This document shows positions 56,717 through 64,000 of a stretch of 64,000 bases of DNA, in pieces. Both the position numbers and the translations under genes were made by a program. The notes beneath the pieces are model-generated. The model saw nothing but the letters and a program-made list of their open reading frames with translations. It made no database searches and had not been told where the DNA came from. The stretch comes from Piscinibacter sp. XHJ-5 (GTDB lineage Bacteria; Pseudomonadota; Gammaproteobacteria; Burkholderiales; Burkholderiaceae_C): contig NZ_CP123228.1 in NCBI RefSeq assembly GCF_029855045.1, forward strand, positions 5,704,001 to 5,768,000. The letters run 5' to 3'. The number at the start of each line of letters is the position of its first letter. The stretch's first letter is position 1.

Positions 56717-57580
56717 TCACAGATCGCGCGCCTCGAAGGTGTTGCACTGGTTCACGCTGCCACTCTGGAGGCCCCGCTTGAACCAGCTCACGCGCTGCGC
56801 GCTGCTTCCATGGGTGAAGCTTTCCGGCACGATGGTTCCCTGCGAGCGGCGCTGCAGGGTGTCGTCGCCGATCTGCGAGGCGGCGTTCAGCGCCTCCTCC
56901 ACGTCGCCCTGCTCGAGAATCTGGCGCGTCGCCTGCGCGTCGTGGGCCCACACGCCGGCGAAGCAATCGGCCTGCAGCTCCAGCCGCACGCTCAGCGCGT
57001 TGCCCTGGGCCTGGCTGACGCGGCCCCGCATGCCCTCGACCTTGTCGGTGATGCCCATCAGCCGCTGCACGTGATGCCCCACTTCGTGAGCGATCACATA
57101 GGCCTGCGCAAAGTCGCCCGGCGCGCCGAGCCGAGACTTCATCGTTTCGTAGAAGCGCAGGTCGATGTAGACCTTTTCGTCGACCGGGCAATAGAACGGT
57201 CCCATCGCCGACTGTCCCTGCCCGCACGCGGTGGGCGTGGCGCCGCGAAAGATCACCAGCTTGGGTTCACGGTAAGTCTGACCGGACTGTCGGAACTTCG
57301 CGCGCCAGACGTCCTCGGTGTCGGCCAGCACGGTGGACACGAAACGCGCCATCTCGTCGTCGGCCGGCGGCTTGTGGCCGACCGGCGCTTCCTGCGTCGT
57401 GCCCCCGCTCATCAAGCCGAGGATGGTCAGCGGGTTGATGCCGAAAAGCCAGCCCGCGACGACGGCAATGGCCACCGAGCCGAGGCCGATGCTTCCGCCG
57501 CCCAGGCGAAAGCCGCCACCGCCTCCGGCGTCTCGCACGTCCTCGACGTTGTCACTCTGGCGGTTGCCTTGCCATCGCAT
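56717..57580 (-). CDS. Neutral zinc metallopeptidase, YpfJ-type
   Basis: A 287-residue membrane-anchored protein of the neutral-zinc-metallopeptidase (YpfJ) family. A hydrophobic anchor (about 32-58) follows a Gly-rich N-terminus. The zinc motif is AYVIAHEVGHHVQRLMG (HExxH, near residue 172), with LELQADCFAGVWAH supplying the third ligand. Four Cys are present, perhaps in disulfides. The ATG at 57580 follows GAGGAGACTGTC. The gene is between DUF1801 and dcd. Substrate unknown. Confidence 0.9.
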   Translation of the reverse strand: MRWQGNRQSDNVEDVRDAGGGGGFRLGGGSIGLGSVAIAVVAGWLFGINPLTILGLMSGGTTQEAPVGHKPPADDEMARFVSTVLADTEDVWRAKFRQSGQTYREPKLVIFRGATPTACGQGQSAMGPFYCPVDEKVYIDLRFYETMKSRLGAPGDFAQAYVIAHEVGHHVQRLMGITDKVEGMRGRVSQAQGNALSVRLELQADCFAGVWAHDAQATRQILEQGDVEEALNAASQIGDDTLQRRSQGTIVPESFTHGSSAQRVSWFKRGLQSGSVNQCNTFEARDL

Positions 57581-57659
57581 GACAGTCTCCTCACGGGCGT
57601 CGAAGAAATCTCCGGCCCGAACGCTCAGGATGGACCGGCAACCGGCGTGCCCGCCCGGC

Positions 57660-58229
57660 TCAGGTCTTGGGCAGGGTGACGCCGCGCTGGCCCTGGTATT
57701 TGCCGCCGCGGTCCTTGTAGCTGGTCTCGCAGACCTCGTCGCTCTCGAAGAAAAGCACTTGGGCGCAGCCTTCGCCCGCATAGATCTTGGCCGGCAGCGG
57801 CGTCGTGTTGCTGAACTCGAGCGTCACGTAGCCCTCCCACTCGGGCTCGAACGGCGTCACGTTGACGATGATCCCGCAGCGGGCGTATGTGCTCTTGCCG
57901 AGGCAGATCGTGAGCACGTTGCGCGGAATGCGGAAGTACTCCACCGTTCGCGCCAGCGCGAAGCTGTTCGGCGGAATGATGCAGACGTCGGACTCGATGT
58001 CGACGAAGCTCTTCTCGTCGAACGCCTTGGGGTCGACGACCGTGCTGTAGATGTTGGTGAAGACCTTGAATTCGGGCGCGCAGCGGATGTCGTAGCCGTA
58101 GCTCGACGTGCCGTAGCTGACGATGCGATGGCCGTCGGCCGCGTGACGAACCTGGCCCGGCTCGAACGGCTCGATCATCCCGTGCTGCTCGGCCATTCGG
58201 CGGATCCACCTGTCGCTCTTGATCGTCAT
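57660..58229 (-). CDS. dcd: dCTP deaminase
   Basis: A 189-residue trimeric enzyme converting dCTP to dUTP for thymidylate synthesis. The N-terminus is [40 protein letters not shown] and [21 protein letters not shown], which includes the catalytic Glu and Arg-bearing region, and [15 protein letters not shown] at the end are all typical. The start at 58229 is the family start; upstream in-frame reading is intergenic. It is divergent from the Mpo1-like gene. Confidence 0.95.
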   Translation of the reverse strand: MTIKSDRWIRRMAEQHGMIEPFEPGQVRHAADGHRIVSYGTSSYGYDIRCAPEFKVFTNIYSTVVDPKAFDEKSFVDIESDVCIIPPNSFALARTVEYFRIPRNVLTICLGKSTYARCGIIVNVTPFEPEWEGYVTLEFSNTTPLPAKIYAGEGCAQVLFFESDEVCETSYKDRGGKYQGQRGVTLPKT

Positions 58230-58383
58230 GCGTCGTTCCTCGGAAGTTCCGGCGATTCTAGGTACCGACGAAGCCGGTGCCTCCTCGGAGTCTCGGTGGT
58301 GTCCGCATTTTGACAGCGGCCATCGCCTGTGCTGCACTAGCATCGAGACAACTCCCAAGAGGATTCCTGCAAGGAGCTGAGCC

Positions 58384-58908
58384 ATGCGCAACGCCACCGA
58401 ACTGATGGTGCAGTACGCGGCCTATCACCGCGACCGCCGCAACATCACCACCCACTTCATCGGCATTCCGCTGATCGTCTTCGCGATCGGCATCCTGCTG
58501 TCGCGGCCCGAGTTCGCCGTCGGCGGCCGCACGCTCACACCGGCGTGGCTGGTCTGGGGCGCGGCGACGCTGTGGTACCTGACGCGCGGCAATTTCGTGC
58601 TCGGCGCCGCCGTCAGCTTCGTCAATTTCGTGCTGATCCTGCTGGCCCACCAGGTGCCCGCGGCCAGCACCGGCGCATGGCTGAGCTGGGGCGTCGGCGT
58701 GTTCGTCGTCGGCTGGATCCTGCAGTTCATCGGCCACTACTACGAAGGGCGCAAGCCCGCCTTCGTCGACGATCTCGTCGGGCTGCTGGTCGGGCCGATG
58801 TTCGTGACCGGCGAGTTCCTGTTCGGCCTGGGCTGGGGCAAGAGCCTGCTCGACGAGATCGAGCGCCGCGTCGGCCCGACGATGCTGCGCGACCTCGCCC
58901 ATCCCTGA
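58384..58908 (+). CDS. Mpo1/DUF962-like membrane protein
   Basis: A 174-residue four-helix membrane protein of the DUF962 (yeast Mpo1) family. [20 protein letters not shown] is its first conserved stretch, with His residues that in yeast Mpo1 bind Fe2+. [22 protein letters not shown] is the second, holding a further His. Mpo1 is a 2-hydroxy fatty acid dioxygenase in yeast; whether the bacterial members act likewise is unknown. It is 3 bp upstream of the MBL hydrolase gene, so they are probably cotranscribed. Confidence 0.85.
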   Translation: MRNATELMVQYAAYHRDRRNITTHFIGIPLIVFAIGILLSRPEFAVGGRTLTPAWLVWGAATLWYLTRGNFVLGAAVSFVNFVLILLAHQVPAASTGAWLSWGVGVFVVGWILQFIGHYYEGRKPAFVDDLVGLLVGPMFVTGEFLFGLGWGKSLLDEIERRVGPTMLRDLAHP

Positions 58909-58911
58909 ACG

Positions 58912-59889
58912 ATGCGCCGCGCCGTCCTGGCGCTGCTGGCGCTCATCGCGCTGGCGGTGCTGTATGTCGCGGTGCAGGCCAGCCGTCATCCCTCGCTCGA
59001 TCCCTATCGCCACCTCATATTGCCGCCAGCGCCCGCGACGGCGCGTGGCGTGCGCGTCACCTTCGCGGGCAACACGACCTTGCTGTTCGACGACGGCGAG
59101 ACGGCGTGGATGACCGACGGGTTCTTCACCCGACCGCCGGTGTCGTCGCTCATCGGCCGCATCGCCCCCGATCCGGCAACCGTCGATCGCATGCTGAGGC
59201 GGCTCGAAGTCACGCGGCTCGCCGCCGTCGTGCCGGTGCATTCGCACTACGACCACGCGATGGACGCGCCCGTCGTTGCCGATCGGACCGGCGCCCTGCT
59301 CGTGGGCTCGGCCTCCACGCTGAACATCGGCCGCGGTGCGGGGCTCGCCGAGAAGCAGATGCGCGAAGTGAAGCCCGGCGATACCTTGCCACTGGGCCGC
59401 TTCACGCTCAGCTTCGTCGCATCGCGCCACAGCCCCACGCCGTTCACCGATGGCATGACGCCCGACCCGGTCGCCGCCCCGCTGGTGCCGCCGGCCCGCG
59501 CCACCGCCTGGCGGGAAGGCCAGACGTGGTCGATCTTCGTGGAGCACCCCAGCGGATTCAGGGCTTTGGTGCAAGGCAGCGCGGGCTTCATTCCCGGCGC
59601 GCTGTCGGGCCGGCGCGCCGACATCGTGTTCCTCGGCGTCGCGACGCTGGGCAAGAAGGACGAGGCCTACCGGACCGACTACTGGAACGAGGTGGTCAAG
59701 CGGGTCGGCGCCAAGCGCGTCATCCCCATCCACTGGGACACGTTCTGGCGCTCGCTCGACGAGCCTCTGGTCCCCATGCCGCTGCTGGCGGACAACTTCG
59801 GCGTCGCGATGGACGACCTGCTGAAGCGCGCGGGGCCCGACCATGTGGAGGTGCGGCTGCCGCCGCCGCTCACGCCGTTCGTTCCGTAG
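58912..59889 (+). CDS. Metallo-beta-lactamase fold hydrolase
   Basis: A 325-residue exported or anchored protein with a hydrophobic N-terminus (LALLALIALAVLYVAV). The metal motif is VPVHSHYDHAMDAPV (HxHxDH); further ligands probably lie in FVASRHSPTP and RVIPIHWDTFW. The HxHxDH Asp-His pair fits the broad family of lipid- or phosphate-ester hydrolases. Cotranscribed with the Mpo1-like gene. It converges with fdhD and overlaps it by 20 bp. Confidence 0.85.
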   Translation: MRRAVLALLALIALAVLYVAVQASRHPSLDPYRHLILPPAPATARGVRVTFAGNTTLLFDDGETAWMTDGFFTRPPVSSLIGRIAPDPATVDRMLRRLEVTRLAAVVPVHSHYDHAMDAPVVADRTGALLVGSASTLNIGRGAGLAEKQMREVKPGDTLPLGRFTLSFVASRHSPTPFTDGMTPDPVAAPLVPPARATAWREGQTWSIFVEHPSGFRALVQGSAGFIPGALSGRRADIVFLGVATLGKKDEAYRTDYWNEVVKRVGAKRVIPIHWDTFWRSLDEPLVPMPLLADNFGVAMDDLLKRAGPDHVEVRLPPPLTPFVP

Positions 59890-60730
59890 GGGCAACGGCG
59901 GACGGCAGCGGCTGCGCGTCGAAGCGCTCGAAGCCGCAATAGCAGATGAAGTGCTTGTTCGTTGCCCGGCCGAACAGGCAAAGTCCCAACTTGCTCGCCA
60001 CCTCGTAGCCCATCTGCGTGATGCCGCTGCGCGAGACGATGATGGGCACGCCGATCTGCGCCGACTTGATGACCATCTCGCTGGTCAGCCGCCCGGTGGT
60101 GTAGAAGATCTTGTCGGCGCCTTCCATCCCGTGCAGCCACATCCAGCCGGCGATGGTGTCGATCGCGTTGTGGCGGCCGACGTCCTCGACGAACATCAGC
60201 AGCTCGTCCTGGCGGAACAGCGCGCAGCCGTGCACCGAGCCGGCCGACTTGTACGTGCTCTCCTGCAGACGCATCGCGTTGAGCAGCCCGTAGAGCGTGG
60301 CCTGCGAGAGGCGCGCATGGGGCTCGTCGACGCGCGGCAGGCGCAGCGTCTCGAGCTCGCTCATCATGTCGCCGAACACCGTGCCCTGGCCGCAGCCGGT
60401 GGTGACGACCCGCCTGGCGGTCTTCTCGTCGAAGCGCTCGATCCCGGCGCGGGTCTTCACCGCCGCCGCCTCGACGTCCCAGTCGACGGTGATCGAATCG
60501 ATGTCGGTCACCGAGTCGACCAGGCGTTGGTTGCGCAGGTAGCCCAGCACCAGCAGCTCGGGCGCCGCGCCCAGCGTCATCAGCGTGACCAGCTCGCGGT
60601 TGTCGACGAACACGGTCAGCGAGCGCTCGGCCGGGATGGTGATGGTGCGGCGCGCGCCGAACTCGTCGAGGACCTCGACGTCGCGGGTCAGCGGGGCACG
60701 GGCTTCGGTGAGGCGCGGGACGAGAGACAT
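59870..60730 (-). CDS. fdhD: Formate dehydrogenase accessory sulfurtransferase FdhD
   Basis: A 286-residue protein that transfers sulfur from IscS to the molybdenum/tungsten cofactor of formate dehydrogenases. The active-site loop reads VVTTGCGQGTVFGDMM, with one Cys where E. coli FdhD has a Cys pair (C121, C124). The conserved SAGSVHGCALFRQDELLMF and EDVGRHNAIDTIAGWM segments are present. It is the last gene of the formate dehydrogenase cluster, 30 bp after the small secreted protein gene. Confidence 0.93.
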   Translation of the reverse strand: MSLVPRLTEARAPLTRDVEVLDEFGARRTITIPAERSLTVFVDNRELVTLMTLGAAPELLVLGYLRNQRLVDSVTDIDSITVDWDVEAAAVKTRAGIERFDEKTARRVVTTGCGQGTVFGDMMSELETLRLPRVDEPHARLSQATLYGLLNAMRLQESTYKSAGSVHGCALFRQDELLMFVEDVGRHNAIDTIAGWMWLHGMEGADKIFYTTGRLTSEMVIKSAQIGVPIIVSRSGITQMGYEVASKLGLCLFGRATNKHFICYCGFERFDAQPLPSAVAPTERTA

Positions 60731-60760
60731 GGAAGCGATTGTCTCGCCTCCCGGTGCGGC

Positions 60761-61153
60761 CTACTTCTTGGCGCCCTGCAGCTGGGTCTGCGTGGCCGGG
60801 CTCACGCTCGGCGGCGTGGCCGCCGTCGACGGCGGCGAATGCGCGCCGGAGGCTTCGATCGGCTTGCTGCCGGCCGGCGCGGCCGCCACGAAGGCACCCG
60901 GTTCGGCGCACGGCGGCGTCGGCGTCGCCGGCTTCGTCTCCTTGCCGGCGGCCTTGGCGCTCTGGCGGTACGACTCGGCGACCTTGTCCATCGATCGGCA
61001 CAGCTGGAAGGCGGCCACCTTGTCGCTCCAGGCGGCCTTGGCCTTGGCTTCGTCGGCCTTGGCCTGCGCGTCGGGCGACAGCGGCGGCAGCTTGGCCTGC
61101 GCGAACGGCGTGATCAGCATCAGCACGAGCAGCGTCGGGGCAAGCGGCTTCAT
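60761..61153 (-). CDS. Small secreted protein of the formate dehydrogenase cluster
   Basis: A 130-residue protein with signal MKPLAPTLLVLMLITPFAQA and a helical Lys/Ala-rich part (PDAQAKADEAKAKAAWSDKV) followed by a low-complexity Pro/Ala/Ser/Thr tail. Only two Cys are present. The start at 61153 is the ATG beginning the signal; upstream frame lies inside the gamma subunit gene. Its place between gamma and fdhD implies a role in maturation or stability of the enzyme, but no family is recognised. Confidence 0.65.
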   Translation of the reverse strand: MKPLAPTLLVLMLITPFAQAKLPPLSPDAQAKADEAKAKAAWSDKVAAFQLCRSMDKVAESYRQSAKAAGKETKPATPTPPCAEPGAFVAAAPAGSKPIEASGAHSPPSTAATPPSVSPATQTQLQGAKK

Positions 61154-61167
61154 TCGGACGATTCCTC

Positions 61168-62289
61168 TCAAGGTTGGATGACGGGCTCGGCCGGCGGCGC
61201 CTGGCGCGAGCGCTGCGCCGGGATCTTGCCGGCTTCGATGTCCTGGTGCCACAGGGCGTGGTGCTCGCGTGCCCACTCGTCGTCGACATAGCCGTCGCGC
61301 ATGGCGCGGTAGGCGCCGCGCATGCCGGCCGTGCCCAGGTAGATGTGCCCCAGCAGCAGCACGATCATGAACACGGCAGCGACGGCATGGACCATGTGCG
61401 CCACCTGCATGTCGCTGCGCAGGTAGTCCAGGCCGGGAAGCAGCTTGTCGAGCACCAGCCCCGAGCCGACGACGATGAGGCCCAGCAGCACCGCGCCGCC
61501 CCAGAACAGCAGCTTCTCGCCGGCGTTGAAGCGGTGCGATGGCACTTCCTCGCCGCCCAGCATGCCGCCGCCCTTCTTGATCCACGTGAGGTCGCCGCGC
61601 CGCGGCAGCTCGTCACGCACGAAGGTGACGATGACGATCACCAGCGACACCGCGAACAGCGGTCCGAAGAAGTTGTGCGCCGTCTTCAGGAGATAGCTGA
61701 TCCAGCCGAACAGCAGGTGGCCGGTGATCGGCAGCAGGAAGAACTTGCCGAAGGCCATCACGATGCCGGAGATGCCCAGCACGCAGAAGGCGACGGCGTT
61801 GGTCCAGTGCGCGGCGCGCTCGAAATACGTGAAGCGCTCGATCGTCCCGCCGCGGTTCTCGGCGTGGCCGATCGGCCCCTTGCGCCAGTGGAACAGCGCG
61901 ATGGCGACCAGCACGATGACCAACAGCGCGCTGCCGTAGGGGATGATCCAATCGTTGCGCACCTGGCGCCACGCCTCGCCGGCGTTGGTGTAGCGCGAGC
62001 CCGGGTACTGGACGAAAGGCTGCACCAGCACGCCTTTCTCGGCTCCCGGCAGCGACGTGATGCCCGCCTTGGTGCCCGACTCATGCACCTGGCGCCAGAA
62101 CGGCGCGTTGTTGCCGGGCTGGCTCTTCGCGCGCAGGGCATTTGTGTCGTCGGGCTTGGGCTCGGGCGCGGCGACCGTGCTGGCCGGCGCGGCGAAGCGC
62201 GGTGCCGTCGGTTCCTGCTGCGCCGACGCGGCGCCGCCGAAGGCGAGCGCGAGGCCCAGCAAGACGATTCGGATCAGGCCATGATGCAT
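61168..62289 (-). CDS. Formate dehydrogenase gamma subunit (cytochrome b556)
   Basis: A 373-residue membrane subunit. A signal-like MHHGLIRIVLLGLALAFGGA and a periplasmic region of about 120 residues precede four helices (about 120-140, 170-190, 215-240, 265-285, 300-325 region). Histidines near FTYFERAAHWTNA, GHLLFGW and MVHAVAAVFMIVLLLGHIYLG are candidate heme b ligands. It takes electrons from the beta subunit to quinone. The N-terminal domain is longer than E. coli FdnI. The ATG at 62289 is preferred to an in-frame reading from 62412. Confidence 0.88.
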   Translation of the reverse strand: MHHGLIRIVLLGLALAFGGAASAQQEPTAPRFAAPASTVAAPEPKPDDTNALRAKSQPGNNAPFWRQVHESGTKAGITSLPGAEKGVLVQPFVQYPGSRYTNAGEAWRQVRNDWIIPYGSALLVIVLVAIALFHWRKGPIGHAENRGGTIERFTYFERAAHWTNAVAFCVLGISGIVMAFGKFFLLPITGHLLFGWISYLLKTAHNFFGPLFAVSLVIVIVTFVRDELPRRGDLTWIKKGGGMLGGEEVPSHRFNAGEKLLFWGGAVLLGLIVVGSGLVLDKLLPGLDYLRSDMQVAHMVHAVAAVFMIVLLLGHIYLGTAGMRGAYRAMRDGYVDDEWAREHHALWHQDIEAGKIPAQRSRQAPPAEPVIQP

Positions 62290-62305
62290 GCGCACTCCTC
62301 GGACG

Positions 62306-62521
62306 TCACTTCGTCTTCGCGTACTCGTTCTGCGTCTGCGCGCGGGTGCGGATCTGCTCTTCCCAGCTCGTCTTGTCGCCGGCCTTCCAGCCCGGAGCGA
62401 CATACGGATCATTGGCGCCCTGCCAGGCCAGCGTGTCCGACCTGCGCGGATTGGCGGTCTGCGGGCGCTCCGAGCAGGCGGCGAGCCCCATCACCACGGC
62501 GATCAGCATCAGGCGCCTCAT
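62306..62521 (-). CDS. Small lipoprotein within the formate dehydrogenase operon
   Basis: A 71-residue protein with lipobox LMLIAVVMGLAACSERPQ (Cys16), so it is probably anchored in the membrane by its N-terminus and faces the periplasm. The rest is polar (TANPRRSDTLAWQGANDPYV). The start overlaps the beta-subunit stop (ATGA at 62518-62521). It is a short gene placed between beta and gamma; function unknown. Confidence 0.7.
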   Translation of the reverse strand: MRRLMLIAVVMGLAACSERPQTANPRRSDTLAWQGANDPYVAPGWKAGDKTSWEEQIRTRAQTQNEYAKTK

Positions 62522-63153
62522 GACTTGGTGGGCTCCTTGGCTTGCGGCGCGGCCGGCGCGCCCTGCGTCGGCTTGCCGTAGGCGGTGCCCCAGCCCCAGA
62601 CCTCGCTGCCCTTGCCACGGTTGAGCACGCGGGTGCGGAAGATGTCGGCCACCACGTCCCCGTCGCCGCCCAGCAGCGCCTTGGTCGAGCACATCTCGGC
62701 GCAGGCCGGCAGCTTGCCTTCGGACAGGCGGTTGCGGCCGTACTTCTCGAACTCCGTCTGGCTGCCGTTGGCCTCGGGACCTCCGGCGCAGAAGGTGCAC
62801 TTGTCCATCTTGCCCCGCAGCCCGAAGGTGCCGTTGGTCGGGAACTGCGGCGCGCCGAACGGGCATGCGTAGGAACAGTAGCCGCAGCCGATGCAGACGT
62901 CCTTGTCGTGCAGCACCACGCCTTCCTCGGTGCGGTAGAAGCAGTCGACCGGGCAAACCGCCATGCACGGCGCGTCGCTGCAGTGCATGCAGGCCACCGA
63001 GATGCTGCGCTCGCCCGGCACCCCGTCGTTCAGCGTGACGACGCGGCGGCGATTGACGCCCCACGGCACCTCGTTCTCCTGCTTGCAGGCGGTGACGCAA
63101 CCGTTGCACTCGATGCAGCGCTCGGCGTCGCAGATGAATTTCATTCGTGCCAT
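62518..63153 (-). CDS. Formate dehydrogenase beta subunit (4Fe-4S ferredoxin type)
   Basis: A 211-residue iron-sulfur subunit with four cluster motifs: CDAERCIECNGCVTACKQE, CMHCSDAPCMAVCPVD, CIGCGYCSYACPFGAP and the later C..C (KCTFCAGG ... CAEMC). It lacks the C-terminal membrane anchor of E. coli FdnH and is shorter (294), so the complex probably attaches to the membrane only through gamma. It lies 19 bp after the alpha gene. It passes electrons from the molybdenum subunit to cytochrome b. Confidence 0.93.
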   Translation of the reverse strand: MARMKFICDAERCIECNGCVTACKQENEVPWGVNRRRVVTLNDGVPGERSISVACMHCSDAPCMAVCPVDCFYRTEEGVVLHDKDVCIGCGYCSYACPFGAPQFPTNGTFGLRGKMDKCTFCAGGPEANGSQTEFEKYGRNRLSEGKLPACAEMCSTKALLGGDGDVVADIFRTRVLNRGKGSEVWGWGTAYGKPTQGAPAAPQAKEPTKS

Positions 63154-63172
63154 GTCAGGCTCCTGAGGATGC

Positions 63173-64000
63173 TTAGGCGGTCTTCTCGACCTGGCACAGC
63201 GTGGTCTTGGTCTCTTGCATCATCGTCACGCTGTCGTAGCCGTAGGTGGTCGCCGTGTTGATCGCCTCGCCGCGGATCACCGGTGCGGACCCTTCGGGGT
63301 AGTAGGGCTTCAGGTCGACCCCCTGCCAGCGACCCGAGAAGTGGAACGGCAGGAACACCGTGCCGCGGTCGACCCGCTCCGTGACCAGCGCGCGCACGTT
63401 CAGCTTGGCGCCCGTGGGCGTCTTCACCCACACCATCTCGCCGTTGCGGATGCCGCGGTCGTTGGCGGCCGCCGGGTTGATCTCGACGAACATGTCCTGC
63501 TGCAGCTCGGCCAGCCAGGGATTGGAGCGCGTCTCCTCGCCGCCGCCTTCGTACTCGACCAGGCGTCCCGAAGTCATCACCAGCGGGAACTGCTTGGAGA
63601 TCTCCTTGTTCTTCTCCTGCACGCTCTTGTACAGCGTGGGCAGTCGCCAGAAGGCCTTCTTGTCGTCGTGCGTCGGGTACTTGTCGACGAGGTCGGGGCG
63701 CGGCGAATAAAGCGGCTCGCGGTGCTGCGGCACCGGATCGGGGAAGTTCCACACCACGGCACGCGCCCTGGCGTTGCCCCAGAAGTGGCAGTTGCGCGCC
63801 ATGGCCACGCGCTGGATGCCGCCGGACAGGTCGGTCTTCCAGTTCTTGCCCTCGGCCGCCGTCTTCTCGGCCTCGGTGAGATCGTCCCACCAGCCCAGCT
63901 TCTTGAGCAGGATGTGGTCGAACTCCGGATAGCCGGTCGTCAGCTCCGAACCCTTGGGGAAGGAGCCGTCGGCGGCCAGCAGGCTGACGCCGTCGCGCTC
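63173..64000 (-). CDS. Formate dehydrogenase alpha subunit, N-terminal part cut by window
   Basis: The C-terminal 275 residues of a molybdopterin-containing subunit; the reading frame is open to the right edge at 64000. Features are VMTSGRLVEYEGGGEETRSN, EINPAAANDRGIRNGEMVWV and RGTVFLPFHFSGRWQGVDLKP, the cofactor-dinucleotide-binding domain of FdnG/FdoG-type enzymes. The active-site Cys or Sec region is outside the window, so selenium use cannot be judged. It heads the visible gene order alpha, beta, lipoprotein, gamma, small protein, fdhD. Confidence 0.9.
   Translation of the reverse strand, partial: ERDGVSLLAADGSFPKGSELTTGYPEFDHILLKKLGWWDDLTEAEKTAAEGKNWKTDLSGGIQRVAMARNCHFWGNARARAVVWNFPDPVPQHREPLYSPRPDLVDKYPTHDDKKAFWRLPTLYKSVQEKNKEISKQFPLVMTSGRLVEYEGGGEETRSNPWLAELQQDMFVEINPAAANDRGIRNGEMVWVKTPTGAKLNVRALVTERVDRGTVFLPFHFSGRWQGVDLKPYYPEGSAPVIRGEAINTATTYGYDSVTMMQETKTTLCQVEKTA

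Overview
The window is high-GC, gene-dense DNA from a betaproteobacterium, most likely order Burkholderiales (Comamonadaceae or the Rubrivivax/Leptothrix side; inferred from remembered families and gene order, not from a search). Pointers are the Bug/Tct carboxylate receptors, the DUF3717/DUF1289 and DUF3034 proteins, a PEP-CTERM protein, and the block crp-like/ftsK/lolA/rarA next to trxB. I see no insertion sequence, prophage, CRISPR array or rRNA. One tRNA gene is present. No stretch over 300 bases lacks a gene; the largest gaps (about 200-240 bp, at 10108-10347, 38062-38264, 40505-40732 and 50600-50822) hold regulatory sites, a terminator or the tRNA.

Layout. 1-6516: a catabolic module for an unidentified amino or hydroxy acid (Bug receptor, class V aminotransferase, GntR regulator, YdiJ-type FAD/Fe-S dehydrogenase, 2-oxo acid hydratase) with a paired palindromic operator in the divergent promoter. 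6539-10107: a LIV-type ABC transporter without its binding protein. 10348-15373: rarA, lolA, ftsK and a Crp/Fnr regulator on the minus strand. 15544-21666: trxB, rpmB-rpmG, acyl desaturase, RsmB-like methyltransferase, purN, trpS. 21669-29054: LysR/azoR/pirin stress genes, a DUF1289 protein, a MATE exporter, a saccharopine-dehydrogenase-like protein and a zinc alcohol dehydrogenase. 29110-36549: a CpxRA-like two-component pair, then TctDE and the divergent tctCBA tricarboxylate transporter. 36556-38061: a Spy/CpxP-like chaperone and a PEP-CTERM protein. 38265-40504: tRNA-Ser(CGA), serS, bfd, bfr. 40733-45907: a six-gene ferrous-iron operon. 45920-52052: ispH-fkpB, radC, an Smr protein, a triple-PAS kinase and dinB. 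52157-54295: DUF3034 barrel, exported truncated hemoglobin and type-1-copper protein. 54292-59889: LysR/NAD(P)-binding pair, small proteins, zinc metallopeptidase, dcd, Mpo1-like protein and MBL hydrolase. 59870-64000: formate dehydrogenase cluster running off the right edge.

The most interesting part is 40733-45907. A DUF6662-type outer-membrane barrel, an exported FMN-binding domain protein, an ApbE flavin transferase, a four-helix membrane domain with four intramembrane histidines fused to FeoA, FeoB and a Cys-rich small membrane protein are packed with 4-bp overlaps or gaps of 9 bp or less, beside a Fur-box-like site and divergent from bacterioferritin. I read this as a flavin/heme-based ferric reductase wired directly to FeoB. 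A second lead is a GTAAA-N5-GTGAA box shared by the Spy-like gene and the CpxR-like regulator. Smaller leads are the truncated hemoglobin lacking the usual distal residues and the lipoprotein and secreted protein embedded in the formate dehydrogenase operon.
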